A stretch of DNA of 64,000 nucleotides from Rotaria socialis (lineage: Eukaryota > Rotifera > Eurotatoria > Philodinida > Philodinidae): NCBI GenBank assembly GCA_905331475.1, contig CAJNYU010001441.1, forward strand, positions 248,001-312,000, written 5' to 3'. This document shows, in pieces, positions 12,982-24,160 of this stretch. How positions within the stretch are numbered: position 1 is the first letter of the stretch; each line of letters opens with the position of its first letter. The position numbers and the translations under genes were made by a program. The notes under the pieces were generated by a model that was not told the DNA's origin, did no database searches, and saw only the letters and a list, made by a program, of their open reading frames with translations.

Positions 12982-13689
12982 ATGTCCAAACAGAATTTAT
13001 TACTGATAGTAAGTCTCGTAGTGATCTGTTTAGCTATTATCATTGGTGTACTGGATTCAATGAAAACACGCTTTTATATATTCGATCCAGAACAGCTTCA
13101 TACACTTGCCAAACAGGCACTTGTTCAGCATGGGCATTTAAATATTACTAATGATCAATTAATTCCAATAGTTCAAGAAAGTCCTAATACACTACGTCCG
13201 GTAATTGATTATATTGTTGCTGGATTGAGAAATACAATTGACAATCGGTATTTAACAAATAAAGAAGAATGGATATTTAATAATGCCGGTGGAGCCATGG
13301 GTGCTATGTTTATTATACATGCATCACTTACAGAATATCTTATTATATTTGGTACACCACTTGGTACAGAAGGTCACACTGGATTGCATACAGCCGATGA
13401 TTATTTTCATATATTGTACGGCGAACAATGGGCATTTTCAGCTGGTTCTTTAGATAAAGAAGTTTATCAAGTTGGTAGCGTTCATTATCTACCAAAAGGT
13501 AATTCAAAACAATTTAAAATGCACCGAGGATGTTGGGCACTTGAATATGCTCGTGGATGGATACCTCCTATGATGCCATTCGGTTTAGCAGATACAATTA
13601 CTTCAACTTTAGACATTGTTACGTTTTATCATACAATACGTATTTCAGGTCGCGAAATGGTTCGAAATTTATTTCAAGGGAAAATATAA
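12982..13689 (+). CDS. SIGMAR1: Sigma non-opioid receptor 1 / ERG2-family protein
   Basis: The single exon encodes 235 residues, close to the 223 of human SIGMAR1. The chosen ATG (12982) begins MSKQNLLLIVSLVVICLAIIIGVL, one N-terminal membrane helix as in the family. Family motifs follow: FDPEQLHTLAKQAL, EEWIFNNAGGAMGAMFIIHASLTEYL (written in parts: EEWIFNNAGG, GAMFIIHASL), FGTPLGTEGHTGLH, DDYFHILYGEQWAF, and the cupin-like strands to HRGCWALEYARGWIPPMMPFGLADT. The family is an ER-membrane ligand-binding chaperone in animals and the sterol C8-C7 isomerase ERG2 in fungi. Which activity applies here cannot be read from sequence alone. The open frame extends 19 codons upstream without an ATG. 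The lack of introns is unusual beside its intron-rich neighbours. Confidence 0.92.
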   Translation: MSKQNLLLIVSLVVICLAIIIGVLDSMKTRFYIFDPEQLHTLAKQALVQHGHLNITNDQLIPIVQESPNTLRPVIDYIVAGLRNTIDNRYLTNKEEWIFNNAGGAMGAMFIIHASLTEYLIIFGTPLGTEGHTGLHTADDYFHILYGEQWAFSAGSLDKEVYQVGSVHYLPKGNSKQFKMHRGCWALEYARGWIPPMMPFGLADTITSTLDIVTFYHTIRISGREMVRNLFQGKI

Positions 13690-15129
13690 ATTTCTTTATA
13701 TTTCAAAGCAAACAAGATGAAGGATATAGTATTCAACTGATAGGCTAGCTTTTCATGAAATAAAGCTTTCCAATAAAATGTAAAATAAGAAACATGGATA
13801 CAATGGAATTAGTTGCTAAATCTATTGTTTATTTTTAGATTGATAATTCTGTTTTCGACAAAATAAAAAATAAACTATTGATTATATTATTGAATTATTT
13901 ATATAGCATACCTACATTTGCTTTTCTGTTTGAATTGAATCCTGGTTTTAGTAGAAAAGCAAAATGATTATAACTAATTTCTGCTACCAATTTTACGATG
14001 TTTCAACTTTTTCTTGCAAAACAATTTCGCACATAGTAGATTGAGTTTATTAACTTTTCACGAATTAAGAACTTAATTTAGCAAAGGAGTGAAATTTCTA
14101 TTGCAAATAGTTCTAATTCAACCAAAACTTTAAGTAGACTTGAGTGAACTATGGATAAATGTAAAAAGGCAAAAAGTATTGCTAGCATAGTCATTCAAAA
14201 GGGCTTCTCTCGTGATAATGATTACAACAACACTTGTATTCTAGTGATAAGATCAGTATCACAGCTTCAGAAAGATGGTACATAATTGGATCAAGTCAAC
14301 TCTAGTTCATCTCAAGCTTCGAAGATGAAATTTTTATTCAATTTTTTAAACAATAAAGTAGTTTTACAATTCTAATACAAATAAAAAGACTTGTCTAAAC
14401 ACAGAAAATGCTTGCAACAGTCGAAATTTTGTGAGTCACTATCATTCGAATATAACACAATCATATCATAGTGAGTCAATTAAAGTTGTACATTTGTGAA
14501 TGGATGAACTGATGATGAAACGTTAAAACTCGACGTATAGAGTATAATAAAATAAGATGTATTTGATTGGGACAACGAGCCACAATATTAATGATAAGTT
14601 CATTTTAGAAAAAAAAACTAATCTGATTTTTTCTTTTAATTGCAATATGGATTTGAATCAATGGAAACTATTAAATAATCTCTAGATCGTTGAAAACAAA
14701 TCAAAGATTCGAATATCGTTTGGCATTTTATTTATTTACTTATTAAAGAAATATGAGAACTAAGTTAATCAATAAATTATAAAACTGAAATAGATGTAAA
14801 CATAATCAGTGTTACACAATAAAAACAATAGATTAGAAGTAGATTATGATGAATTCAAGTTTCTAAGTGCACATTATTATTTGAGTTTAAATAATAAGTT
14901 CAACTGTATTTTGCTTCATTGTAGATTTCCATCCTAAATTCTGCAAAGAAAAAATTTATATGACAAATATTGATTATAAAATAAAAAATTGAATAGAATT
15001 CGATTCATGCGAAAGGGTGATAAATGTTAAGATATCAATTAACAAAAATACTTTACATGCGTATTATTCATCATGAAGAAAAAGAAAACAAAAAAGAAAA
15101 ACATTAATAAGATGAACTATTGTGCATAA
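13690..15129. other. Intergenic region between convergent genes
   Basis: It lies between the 3' ends of the sigma-receptor gene (+) and the TRPM channel (-). Apart from the polyadenylation signals I find only AT-rich sequence with no open frame of note. Confidence 0.4.
13759..13777 (+). terminator. Two polyadenylation signals after sigma receptor gene
   Basis: AATAAA occurs at 13759-13764 and again at 13772-13777, about 70-85 nt after the stop codon, a normal spacing for 3' end formation. Confidence 0.5.
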
Positions 15130-16384
15130 TTACGTTTTAATTGATTGGGAAGAACTAGTAGGTGTTGTTGGTGCGACACCCGAAGGGATAACGATTGGAG
15201 TATATACTTCATCTATTAAAGATTCTCGTCGAAGTTCTCGTCTCGGATGACCAATATGGTTCATTGTATCTTCAACTATTTAGTTACATAAAGCATCACT
15301 TTATTTTAAGTAACCCAGTTTTTAACCTACTTGGTTCATCTAGTTCCAGATGGCGGCGATCAGGCATTCTTATACTGTCTCCACCCATCTTTTTCATACC
15401 TTCCATTAAACAATCAAGATAGTCTAATACTTGATTTTGCTAAAAACATATATTCAGTTTTTAATACGACGATGAAATACAAGATGGAGAACATTACTTG
15501 ATCACCGATCAGTTGTACTCGATTTTCAAGTGCTCGTATTTTCTTTAACATGCCCTCTTGTGGTGAAGTGCTGAACATGTTGAAAAGAAAAATTGCAGTA
15601 AAAAAAGCAACTTTCTCAAACATTTGCTTACATTTGTTCCTCATCAAGTTCATGTTCTTCAATTAATTGCAAGCCATGTTTCGAAAAATTATAATAAACT
15701 TCATCACCAAGTGCATCTTCAGCTATTTCGATATTAGTCGCAGATTTCTCATCAAGCGCTATTTCTATAAGAAGAACAAAAAGACATGTTTGAATCATAG
15801 CAAAAACGAACGCGCTTCACTACCATATTTAGTACGTTTGGTATGTTGATCATAGAGTGCATTAAGCCATGGTGAACTAACACATCGTGATAATATATAT
15901 AATCCGAATCGCCAAAGATGAGCAAAAAGTATAAGTGGAGGGGGTAACGATGGTCGAGATAAATATTCACAGATCAATTCATATCTTTGGAATTTCCAAA
16001 TTCGATCCGTATCAGTTTGAAGTCGATCAAAGGTATTACTAACAAAAAGTAAAAGGAGATGATGTAAACGTTAAACTTGGTGATTCTTACAAGTACTCTT
16101 CAAAATGATCGGAATGTTCGCATTTGATTCCGAAACGCATGCAACATTATCTCACTTATTGGAAACTATGCCGTATTTATAATTCTGTTCCATCTACTAC
16201 TAATAAGATACTTTATATGCGATTTGAAATGTAGAAAAACCGCCATCAGTTTGATACGTGAGCAGTTGGTTATTATCTGACTGTGCTATATTAACAATTG
16301 TTCTGGGGCTAATAATATATTATTAGTATGACGACATCAAATGTTTTCAGTCTCGAGGTAGTACAAACTGATATAGCGTATGTT

Positions 16385-16689
16385 TAGGGATGTTACAATA
16401 CCATTTTGAGACACCTAAAGATGGCCAATTTTCATAATGAAGATCTACCAATACCAACAGAAAATATCCCCAGTATTGGTGAGTATTGGTAAAAAAAAAC
16501 GGTAATTTTCATCAATACTCACCAATACTGGGGATATTTTCTGTTGGTATTGGTATTTTTTATTCTTCTATCGAGTAGAGCTAAGTTCGTCGGTTATAAG
16601 TGACACAAAGTATTGGTTGGTATTGGTAGATCTTCATTATGAAAATTGGCCATCTTTAGGTGTCTCCAAATGGTATTGTTACATCCCTA
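16385..16689. mobile_element. 305-bp foldback MITE with TA ends
   Basis: The outer arms (16387-16459 and about 16616-16687) are inverted copies over roughly 70 bp with two mismatches seen near the tips, starting GGGATGTTACAATACC and GGGATGTAACAATACC. A TA flanks each end (16385-16386 and 16688-16689). A second, inner hairpin built from accaataccaacag and atccccagtattggtgag lies between them. There is no coding capacity. Arm length, size and TA ends fit a non-autonomous DNA transposon, possibly Tc1/mariner-like by the TA, but the superfamily is not certain. Confidence 0.8.
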
Positions 16690-16988
16690 CAAATGTTTTT
16701 AAACGATTCATGAAAACGTTTTCTAATATTCGTATATCCAAATATATAGATAATAAACTTCTTTTTATAGATTTTCTCTTACATAAAAACTATCAAAAAC
16801 ACTGTTTTCAAAAATTCAATCCAAAGTGAAATAACATTACACTACCCAACTGATCTTAAAGAATTTTCCTCTATTGATTATTAGCGAATTCAGCTTTCAA
16901 TACTGATATTTATATGAAAATTGATATAATGAATGAGTCTAAATGATTTTCACATGATAAAGTCAAGGGGAAAAAAACTGATTTCTTG

Positions 16989-17088
16989 TGCCAGAAATCA
17001 CTGAAAATCACTAGAAATCATTTCATATTACAAAAATTCTCCAAACATACTGTAAAAAAGAACATACTGATTTCTAGTGATTCTGGCA
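16989..17088. repeat. Imperfect inverted repeat
   Basis: The left arm tgccagaaatcactg plus ctagaaatca (16989-17020) matches the reverse complement of tgatttctagtgattctggca (17068-17088) with a small gap. It may be a decayed MITE end pair. No flanking duplication is evident. Confidence 0.4.
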
Positions 17089-18066
17089 ATTTTTCTGATT
17101 TTCTAATTTTCTATGAGGACCCCCAAATTTAGTGACTATCCTTAAATTCCATCGATTTCTCATCGATTTTATTCATTTATAAACATTAGTTCAATAAAAA
17201 TAATAGAATACAGTATCATGAAAAACTTTTACAATTTAATAAAAACGTTCACACAAAATGCACTCGAAATAGATACGTCCTGGCTTTTCGTACAGTTTTG
17301 GGAATGAGTAGTAAACTCATTTTCTTAACTACATACTTTATTTGAAACATACAAAGCATTACAACGAGCATGCTTCTTTTAATATTTAACCATTATTAAA
17401 TAGAAACATTTTCGATGAAATTTATATCTGAAAATAAATCTTATGCACAAGACATTAGTAAAAATTTCGAAGAGATCTGATCATTTGCATCAGAAAGTGG
17501 TATTAGGCGAAGTGAAAATGTATCACGCCTTTTAAATAATATGGCTCTATCTTCTTTGATAAACATGATTATTACTCTCATTTATTTTTAGAAGTCAATC
17601 ATTTTTGGGAGGAAAACGTTGATGGTGTTTCGCAGTTTCAAAAACTCCCGAAAAACAGAGCATATTATCCAAAGTTCAAATTCTAGATTATCTAGAAAAT
17701 TCAATTCTATGTAGAACAAGCATATGTTAAAGGTTTTAGATAAAAACTAACATTGAAAAGGGGCTCATTTGTTATCCATCACTTATGACTTCTAGAACAT
17801 TTCGAATAGTTGAAGTATGTTTCACAATCATCAATTAATATTAGCAACTCGAGCAAAGTCTTCCGAGAAAATATGTGACACGTCTAAAACGATCTAGGTT
17901 AGCGTAGTCGGCCTATGTGGGTATTTTTGACACAATGATCAAACTAACTGCATTTCTGTCACTTTCGTTTAAATACCTGAGCATTGCAATAAGTAAATTA
18001 ACCAAAAGTATACTAACTATTGCCATGTAAACAACAAGTAAAATAAATACAGCATAACCATTTGCT

Positions 18067-18075
18067 CGGTAATTA
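18067..18075. repeat. Target-site duplication, left copy
   Basis: cggtaatta here is repeated exactly at 24706-24714 on the other side of the element. If the terminal C of CCC is counted as element, the duplication is 8 bp (ggtaatta). Eight to eleven bp is normal for Mutator-like elements. Confidence 0.88.
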
Positions 18076-18284
18076 GGGTTACATGAATTTCGGCCCACGG
18101 AATTTTCGGACCGGACTTTCGGCCCGGCCCGAAATTCCGGAGATTTTTCGGGCCGGTCCAAAAGTCCGAAAGGAATTTCGGCCCGGCCCGAAAATTCTCC
18201 GGACTTTCGGACCAATTTTATACAAATTCATTAAATTCTGAAAAAAAACAGAATTTTTTTGAAAATTGGTTTCTAGATTTTTTT
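18076..18284. repeat. Left terminal inverted repeat, outer part
   Basis: This segment is closely matched in inverted form by 24500-24706. It is rich in GGCC palindromes such as ttcggcccggcccgaaa and ccggactttcgg, which occur several times and could be transposase-binding sites (inference). The last ~60 bp turn AT-rich before the tandem array. Confidence 0.85.
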
Positions 18285-18300
18285 TAGTAACGAGCGAAGC

Positions 18301-18640
18301 GACGCAGTGCTGTGCGAAGCGCCGTAGTGCCGAGCGAAACGACGTAGTGCTGAGCAAAGCGACGTAGTGCCGAGCGAAGCGTCGTAGTGCTGAGCGAAGC
18401 GTCGTAGTGCTGAGCAAAGCGACGTAGTGCTGAGCGAAGCGTCGTAGTGCTGAGCGAAGCGTCGTAGTGCTGAGCAAAGCGACGTAGTGCTGAGCGAAGC
18501 GTCGTAGTGCTGAGCGAAGCGTCGTAGTGCTGAGCGAAGCGTCGTAGTGCTGAGCGAAGCGTCGTAGTGCTGAGCAAAGCGACGTGGTGCCGAGCGAAGC
18601 GTCGTAGTGCTGAGCAAAGCGACGTACTGTCGAGCAAAGT
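18301..18640. repeat. Left tandem array, 17 x 20 bp
   Basis: Seventeen 20-bp units of the type GTCGTAGTGCTGAGCGAAGC run without length change over exactly 340 bp, preceded by a partial unit. Variants (GAC for GTC, CAAAGC for CGAAGC) recur every third unit between about 18361 and 18540, giving a 60-bp higher-order pattern. The units contain no stop codon in several frames, so long repetitive open frames on the minus strand here are artefacts. Confidence 0.92.
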
Positions 18641-18968
18641 AAGTGTTTAAAACAGCACTTCTATTACTATAGAAAATAGTATGGCGTTTTAAGATACATA
18701 TCGTTTATCTACAGCAAGCAAGAACGAATCTAATGTAGTCTTAATATTGACTTAAGGATGCACTTTTCTCTTTTTTTATATGTAGAATTCAGTATTGCTG
18801 GTGTTTTTTTCGAAATTTGTTGAGATGTTTATTAGGTATAAATTCGCTTTTTTTTATTTCAATTAGTTTTTCTTCTATGCAAAAGAAAAGCTACGGTTCA
18901 ATAAAGAGTTGAAGAAATACATGAAAAAGAAGAAAACCTCCCCTAATAGTAAAAGCAGAATTCGAGCG

Positions 18969-21027
18969 TCAATCTATTTTTGAAGCTGCTCCAGCGTCTC
19001 TCGTTCTTGTATTATATGGAATTTCTCTAAGTGTGTAATGACGTCTTTTTCGTTTTTTTTTATTGTTAGTTGTTGTCGTTGTTGGTGTAGGTGGCGTTGC
19101 TTGACGATAACTTGTTGAAACAGCAGACACTTGAGATAATGGTTGTAGAGATGTTCGTGGTGTTTCATCAATATTCCTAGATTAAAATAGAATAGTAAAT
19201 AGAATACATAACATAAGAACAGTTTCGTTCTTCAAGTGAGCTATTGCCACTTACGAAAAATTGTTAGCAATAGAATTATCTGGATCTGGATCAGGATCAG
19301 GATCATCTGAACTAGCAAAAATAGTTCCACATGATATTTCATCTTGTGAGAATATATCTTTTATTGCTTGTCTGATTGTTGGTGAACAAGTAGAAGTCGT
19401 CGTGTTCGTAGATTCTTCTAATGTTTGATTTATGATGGTTGCTTGGTCCATTCTATTATCATTATCGTTTATTGTATCACTACTTTTTGACGATAAATAG
19501 ATACAACAATCTTGTTCTGACACAACCATCGTTTGATTTCTATATAAAGAAAAGAAATGTAGATAAGTTTTATGGTATTCAGATGAATAAATGTTTTGAA
19601 TATATGCAGTAACATGTTTTCGTTAATAATAATTTTCTCTCAAATTTTCCCTTTAGTTTCATTTTATTTTTCTTCACAAATATTTATTTACATATATAAT
19701 CGTTTATTATGATGATTCAGTTATAAGTACGGGAAACTATTTGTTGATCAATTGTAATTTTTTTATAATTAGAGTCTGAACATTTAAATATTATTCTAAC
19801 GATACTAGCATCAATATTATTAGAGAATAGGATAAACTATCCTTTATTCAAATATGGCTCTTCTATATGATATAATTGAACAATAGACGTTTCATATAAT
19901 TATAAAAAACATTTGAACATAGTCATTATTATAACTTCATACGAAACGATAATATATGAATAAAAAATAGCAATTCAGTTTATTATTTGTAAGAAATCTT
20001 TCTGCATAAAAATAAATACATTTATCCTTATGATATAACGAAATGCTATCGATGATCTCAAATTTTAATTGAACTTTCTCAGAAGCATATAATTATGAAG
20101 AAAGAATCTGTTATTTGCATCTGTACAGAAAAAAAAGTTTCATACTCTTGAGTTAAAGTAGCAGATGGCAGTTGTTGTATACTAGCACTTTTGTCGCTTG
20201 CATCATTCTCTGCAAGAAGTCCATCTTCTTGATCGTCAATATCAAAATCAGGTTCATAAAGTAGTCGAATATTTGATGAACTTAAAAAAAGAGGAAACAA
20301 AAATGAAAATAAGTTATCTGATTTAATAAAAAAGCTTTTTTTCTTTACTTACTCTCTATCAGAGTTTTTCATATTACTAACTTTGAATTCTCCTCGACTA
20401 ACGTTATCTTTTATAATCCTGTGAATAGCTTTTACTCTTCTTTCACTTATATCATAGTTTTCAATATTGAAAACTGTCCAAATTGATTTCCATCCAGGCA
20501 AAAATCCATTTGTATGCCAACTGTTCAAGAACTGATGAACAATTGTTTTACATTCTACCGTAGATGTTAATATTCTTAGATCACGATCTAATAATGAGAA
20601 AGTAAATAAGAATCAATATATATTAGAGATGTTTTTTTAAAAGAATCATTTAAGCATAGGTACTCACCAACTTTACCATAAACACCACTACCGACTTTAA
20701 CACGAATTTCATCATCTCCATTAGGTTTCAATATCCAATAGTATCTTTTCTGACTATGAGTAGTTTTATGCCATACAATATTTTGATTTAATAGAAATCC
20801 TTTTGTAACCATTTGTTCAAGAGATTCTGAAACATCAGGTCTCGGTGCAGGATACATTTGTTGATATTGTGGAACAGCGATTAAACATTTATGCACGAGA
20901 CCATCTAAGAAGAAATAAAATACAATGACTATCAAAGTCCTTTAAAAGCTGCGAAAAGACTTGTGTTTGGGATAGATTGCTTACCGAAGTTCACCAAATC
21001 AGCATAATTAAAGTGGTGATGCACCAT
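18969..21027 (-). CDS. Second MULE gene, accessory protein of unknown family
   Basis: Six exons join with matching phases at every junction: 20985-21027, 20668-20904, 20353-20587, 20146-20280, 19255-19539 and 18969-19176, giving 380 residues. I do not recognise the family. The first ~190 residues look folded, with many aromatic residues (YYWILKPNGDDEIRVKVG, then HTNGFLPGWKSIWTVFNI) in two modules that could be small DNA-binding or winged-helix folds (inference). The middle is acidic and Ser/Thr-rich with a run of DP repeats (SDDPDPDPDPD). The C-terminus carries a strong nuclear-localisation signal (KKKRKRRHY). It lies downstream of the transposase in the same orientation, inside the arms. By analogy it recalls the mudrB-type second gene of plant MuDR, without visible sequence kinship. 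It could also be a captured host gene. Confidence 0.75.
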
Positions 21028-21337
21028 AACTATTGTAGTAATGAATTCAAAACTAAACCAGCTTTAATCAATAGACGTCAAAATATAAATAGTGAAGTAT
21101 GTACGTCTGAAAAATAAATATTTAAATAGTAGAGTAATATTTAAGAAGGAAGAAAAACAAGTATCAAATATGAAGATAGCAAATCAACTCGCTTGAAAAA
21201 TTTCAAGCACTTGAAACTGAAAAATAAAGTATTTCTCTTTATAAGATACACTATAGGATAGACAATTTCTTCTACAGCAACAAAAGTTTGAAAACATTAA
21301 AAAAAAAACGATATATTCATCATTTTAACGTAAGGCA

Positions 21338-23288
21338 TTACGTTTTAGCTTTTTTCTTTTTTTTAGTTGAAATCAGTTCACCTACTAGAAACGATAACCC
21401 AAGAATTAATTGTTCCAATGACTTTTTCTCCTCAGCAAATAGACGATGCAATTTTACAATTTGATATGTCTTTTTTACAGCTTTTTTTGCTTTCTTTCTT
21501 TTCGTGGCAGCAAAACTATTACCACCTCCGATCAGTTGATGAATATTTTTTTGAACTAAAACTTGCTCTTCATTTTTCAGTGTGTGAATGAATTTCCAGA
21601 TGTTTGGGTGTGATTGCATCATTCTGCTACCAAAGCGCCGATTATATGCTGAAAAATAGTAAAAAAAAGATTTCAAGATGACCCACTGTAAGTTAAAATA
21701 AAATGCAGTTACCTTCAGAACTGTTATTTGTTCTGATCATTGAATCAGCCACACACCAAAGGTCAGGTCCCATATTATTCATCCATTGGTTTTTAAAATA
21801 ACTGACGAATGGTTTTATTCGATCGTCGGCATTTTTGCTCAATCGTTTAAAACCCTTCTTCACTTGATCACGTGGAAGTAGTGCTAGTGCTATGAACTTT
21901 TTAAGCTCCAAGCGGATATTTGGATCGTCTTCATATAGTTTAGTCAAACCCAGATTTTGGATGTTACGATAGCACGCCTGCGAAAAATGAAACCAGCATC
22001 CCAATCGACATACATTCGGTAACTAAATAAAGAAAAAAAAAAAGAAAAATGTTTGCTTATAAAAAAAAATTTGATTGCGTTCGAGCAGTTTGTAAAACTA
22101 ATTAGCTTACCATTTTTTCCACTGCTAGTAGCCAAGCTTCTTCATAATCAGAGACAATTGTTTTTACACGCAAAACCACCCTTCGATTAGCAGCCAATTC
22201 CAATATAATATTAAGCATTTCTTCGTAAGTTTTACGCTGACGATTAGAAGTCAGCGCGTATATAGCTGGAAACACTGAAAAAAAAGAAAAAATCGTGATA
22301 CTTTGCTTGCACAAAAGAAAAATAACCAAGTTTAGTACCTTCATCACCAACAAGACATTGTATAATATATACTTGATCAAATATTAACGGCCTCGTTTTA
22401 AATGTACCATCACAGAACCAAGTTGTACTGTTCAATAGTAAATCAACTTGTTCATTAGAGCCGAACATTATCAACCGACCTCCAACTTTTTTTCTCTGTG
22501 TATCAGCGATAATGAATTTTTCTCCAGACCATGTACTTTGATAAAGCAATGGAATTTTGAAATCAAGTGATGACGGTAACGCAGGAATATGTTTTCTTCG
22601 ATACTTTTGCAGAGCCGATTCTAAGAAACAGAAAAAAGTAAACAATTAAGAAAATATTTTCTCCAATGTGTTATTTTCCTAACGTACCCATATGACTAGG
22701 AAGAGGCATAACAGCCAATTGTGCTTTAGTAAATTTAGCATAACGTATTTCTTCTTCGGCTATGAGAACAACCGGATAAGGTTCAGTCAACACTCTGCTT
22801 TTTATTTTTGCGATTATTCCTTTAATGAGTTCGCGATTTCCGTTTGGAGCATGGTGGTGATAAACACTATTCCAGTGAATAACACTATCATCAACATTGC
22901 TTGTATGTATAGTTACTGGGCATGCTGGTGAACGAACAGCACATCTCCAGCGAGTTGTTGTTAAGTTTTCTTTTTTCACCTGGTATGAATAACCACACAT
23001 ATGAAGTTCCCGACCACCACGATTAGTTTTCCCAAAAGTTATATTATCTTTGTCGACCACCTCGTAATAATGATTATCACTATGTGTATCTAACTCAGGT
23101 TCTGAATCAGTATCTATATCTATACGATTATGATTTATCAAAGATAGTTGCATTAAGTCAAGGAATCGATCATCATCATTCTTCATTTTTGAAATATTTG
23201 AGGTCTTCTGTAGTTGATGTGGATTAATAGAAGTACCTATATTTATAATACCATAAATCGCTTCATAAAATAGAGAAAAAATGGACAT
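21338..23288 (-). CDS. FLYWCH zinc-finger MULE transposase
   Basis: Five exons splice in frame: 22688-23288, 22339-22620, 22111-22274, 21713-22022 and 21338-21648. They give 555 residues from the first ATG, or 521 if the ATG at 23186 is used. An N-terminal FLYWCH finger (about residues 85-155) shows GYSYQVKKE, TRWRCAVRSPACPVTIHT and the YHHHAPNGN histidines. The MULE catalytic core follows: FCDGTFKTRP (first Asp, about 271), VFPAIYALTSNR, IVSDYEEAW (second Asp, about 337), GCWFHFSQACYRNIQNLGL, then RTNNSSEG (Glu, about 452) and NRRFG with HPNIWKFIHTLKNEE. The C-terminus is Lys-rich (STKKKKKAKT). All DDE residues are present and there is no stop or frameshift, so it is potentially active. The enzyme cuts and pastes elements carrying matching arms. 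Confidence 0.9.
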
Positions 23289-24160
23289 ATTGATTTATTG
23301 AATAAGATCTTACCAGCTTTTCAATGTAGATCAGGAAGATATTAAGCTGCGTGACGAGAAGAATAAGTTATTTTTAGTTTTACTTGCATTTATTGAATCA
23401 ACAAGTCAGATAAGTTGTACATGCCGTCCACCGTTAATAACAATCACACAAAGGAATAGAGAATGTATATGGCTATATAATATGAATGACAAAGAAAATA
23501 AGAGACGAGCATATCGGACGATATCACAAAAGAACCTGACGAGAAGAAAAGTAAAATTTGATGCAAATGACGATAGTGATAGAGAATAATAGAACAAATT
23601 TGTGAATCGCGAAAGATCCGTGGCGAAGTAGGCATGAAATAACACGTATGTGAATTATACAACCAAAGAGAGAGAGAGAGAGGGAGAGAGAGAGCGAATA
23701 CATTAGAACAGTAGAATATACAGAGAAGAAAGCTAATCAAGAACAATAAAATTTAATTTGAACAATCAGACAGTGTACTGAGCAAAACACTAAACGATTT
23801 CAGAGAAAGTAACATATATGCTGTTTCGATGTGAATAAAGATAAAACTATTAATTGTCGATAAACTTCTTAAAATATCATTCTAAGAAATTGGAGAAGTT
23901 CAATAGACAGGCATTTTACACTTCGACGAGAACAAATTCACATTAGTAAGCTTTTAAATTTTATATTGTGAATTTACGCATCATTGTATTTCGTAAGGGA
24001 CATATTAATTGAAGGAGAGATGGATTTGGTTGTAGGATATATAATGTAAAATTCATGTATTATTTTATCTCTACTGACATAGAAAGCTAACCATACGCAT
24101 AAAATTTACTCAAGAAAATGTTATTGAACTGCAGTATATAAATAAACGGTCTAGAACGTT
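23289..24160. promoter_or_regulatory. Non-coding 5' region of the transposase inside the MULE
   Basis: This ~870-bp stretch lies between the transposase start and the right array, so it should hold the transposase promoter. It contains a purine-rich GA run (about 23666-23694) that is a CT tract on the transposase strand. No convincing coding exon is present, although several 60-100 codon low-complexity frames occur on the minus strand. Confidence 0.4.

Larger units (their letters stand above)
16039..17976 (-). other. TRPM intron of 1.9 kb with mobile-element remnants
   Basis: Splicing CTCAG|GT at 17976 to TTAG|TAATACC at 16038 restores the conserved AMLSNTFDRL junction. The intron contains the 305-bp foldback element at 16385-16689 and an imperfect inverted repeat (16989-17020 against 17068-17088). 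No coding exon is seen inside. Confidence 0.75.
15130..18075 (-). pseudogene. TRPM channel, 3' part (S6 to C-terminus), cut off by transposon
   Basis: This is the C-terminal part of a TRPM cation channel whose upstream part lies at 24715-32264. The exon at 17977-18075 encodes helix S6 (ANGYAVFILLVVYMAIVS, then LLVNLLIAML). A 1,938-bp intron (16039-17976) leads to SNTFDRLQTDTDRIWKFQRY and the TRP-box region LICEYLSRPSLPPP, as in TRPM2 (WKFQRYNLIVEY). The coiled coil follows (MLKKIRALENRVQLIGDQ), then a Ser/Thr-rich tail ending SSSQSIKT and a stop at 15130. No alpha-kinase or NUDT9 domain is attached, so it is not of the TRPM2, 6 or 7 type. Coding sequence in this part looks intact; the break is the insertion at 18076. 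Confidence 0.85.

Noticed and set aside
18079-18637. Four overlapping minus-strand open frames of 100-132 codons with a repeating 20-residue pattern
   Set aside because: They come from the 20-bp tandem repeat, whose units lack stops in several frames. They are not genes.
23444-23746. Leu/Ser/Phe-rich minus-strand frames upstream of the transposase
   Set aside because: They are created by the purine-rich GA tract; composition is low-complexity and no splice into the transposase was found.
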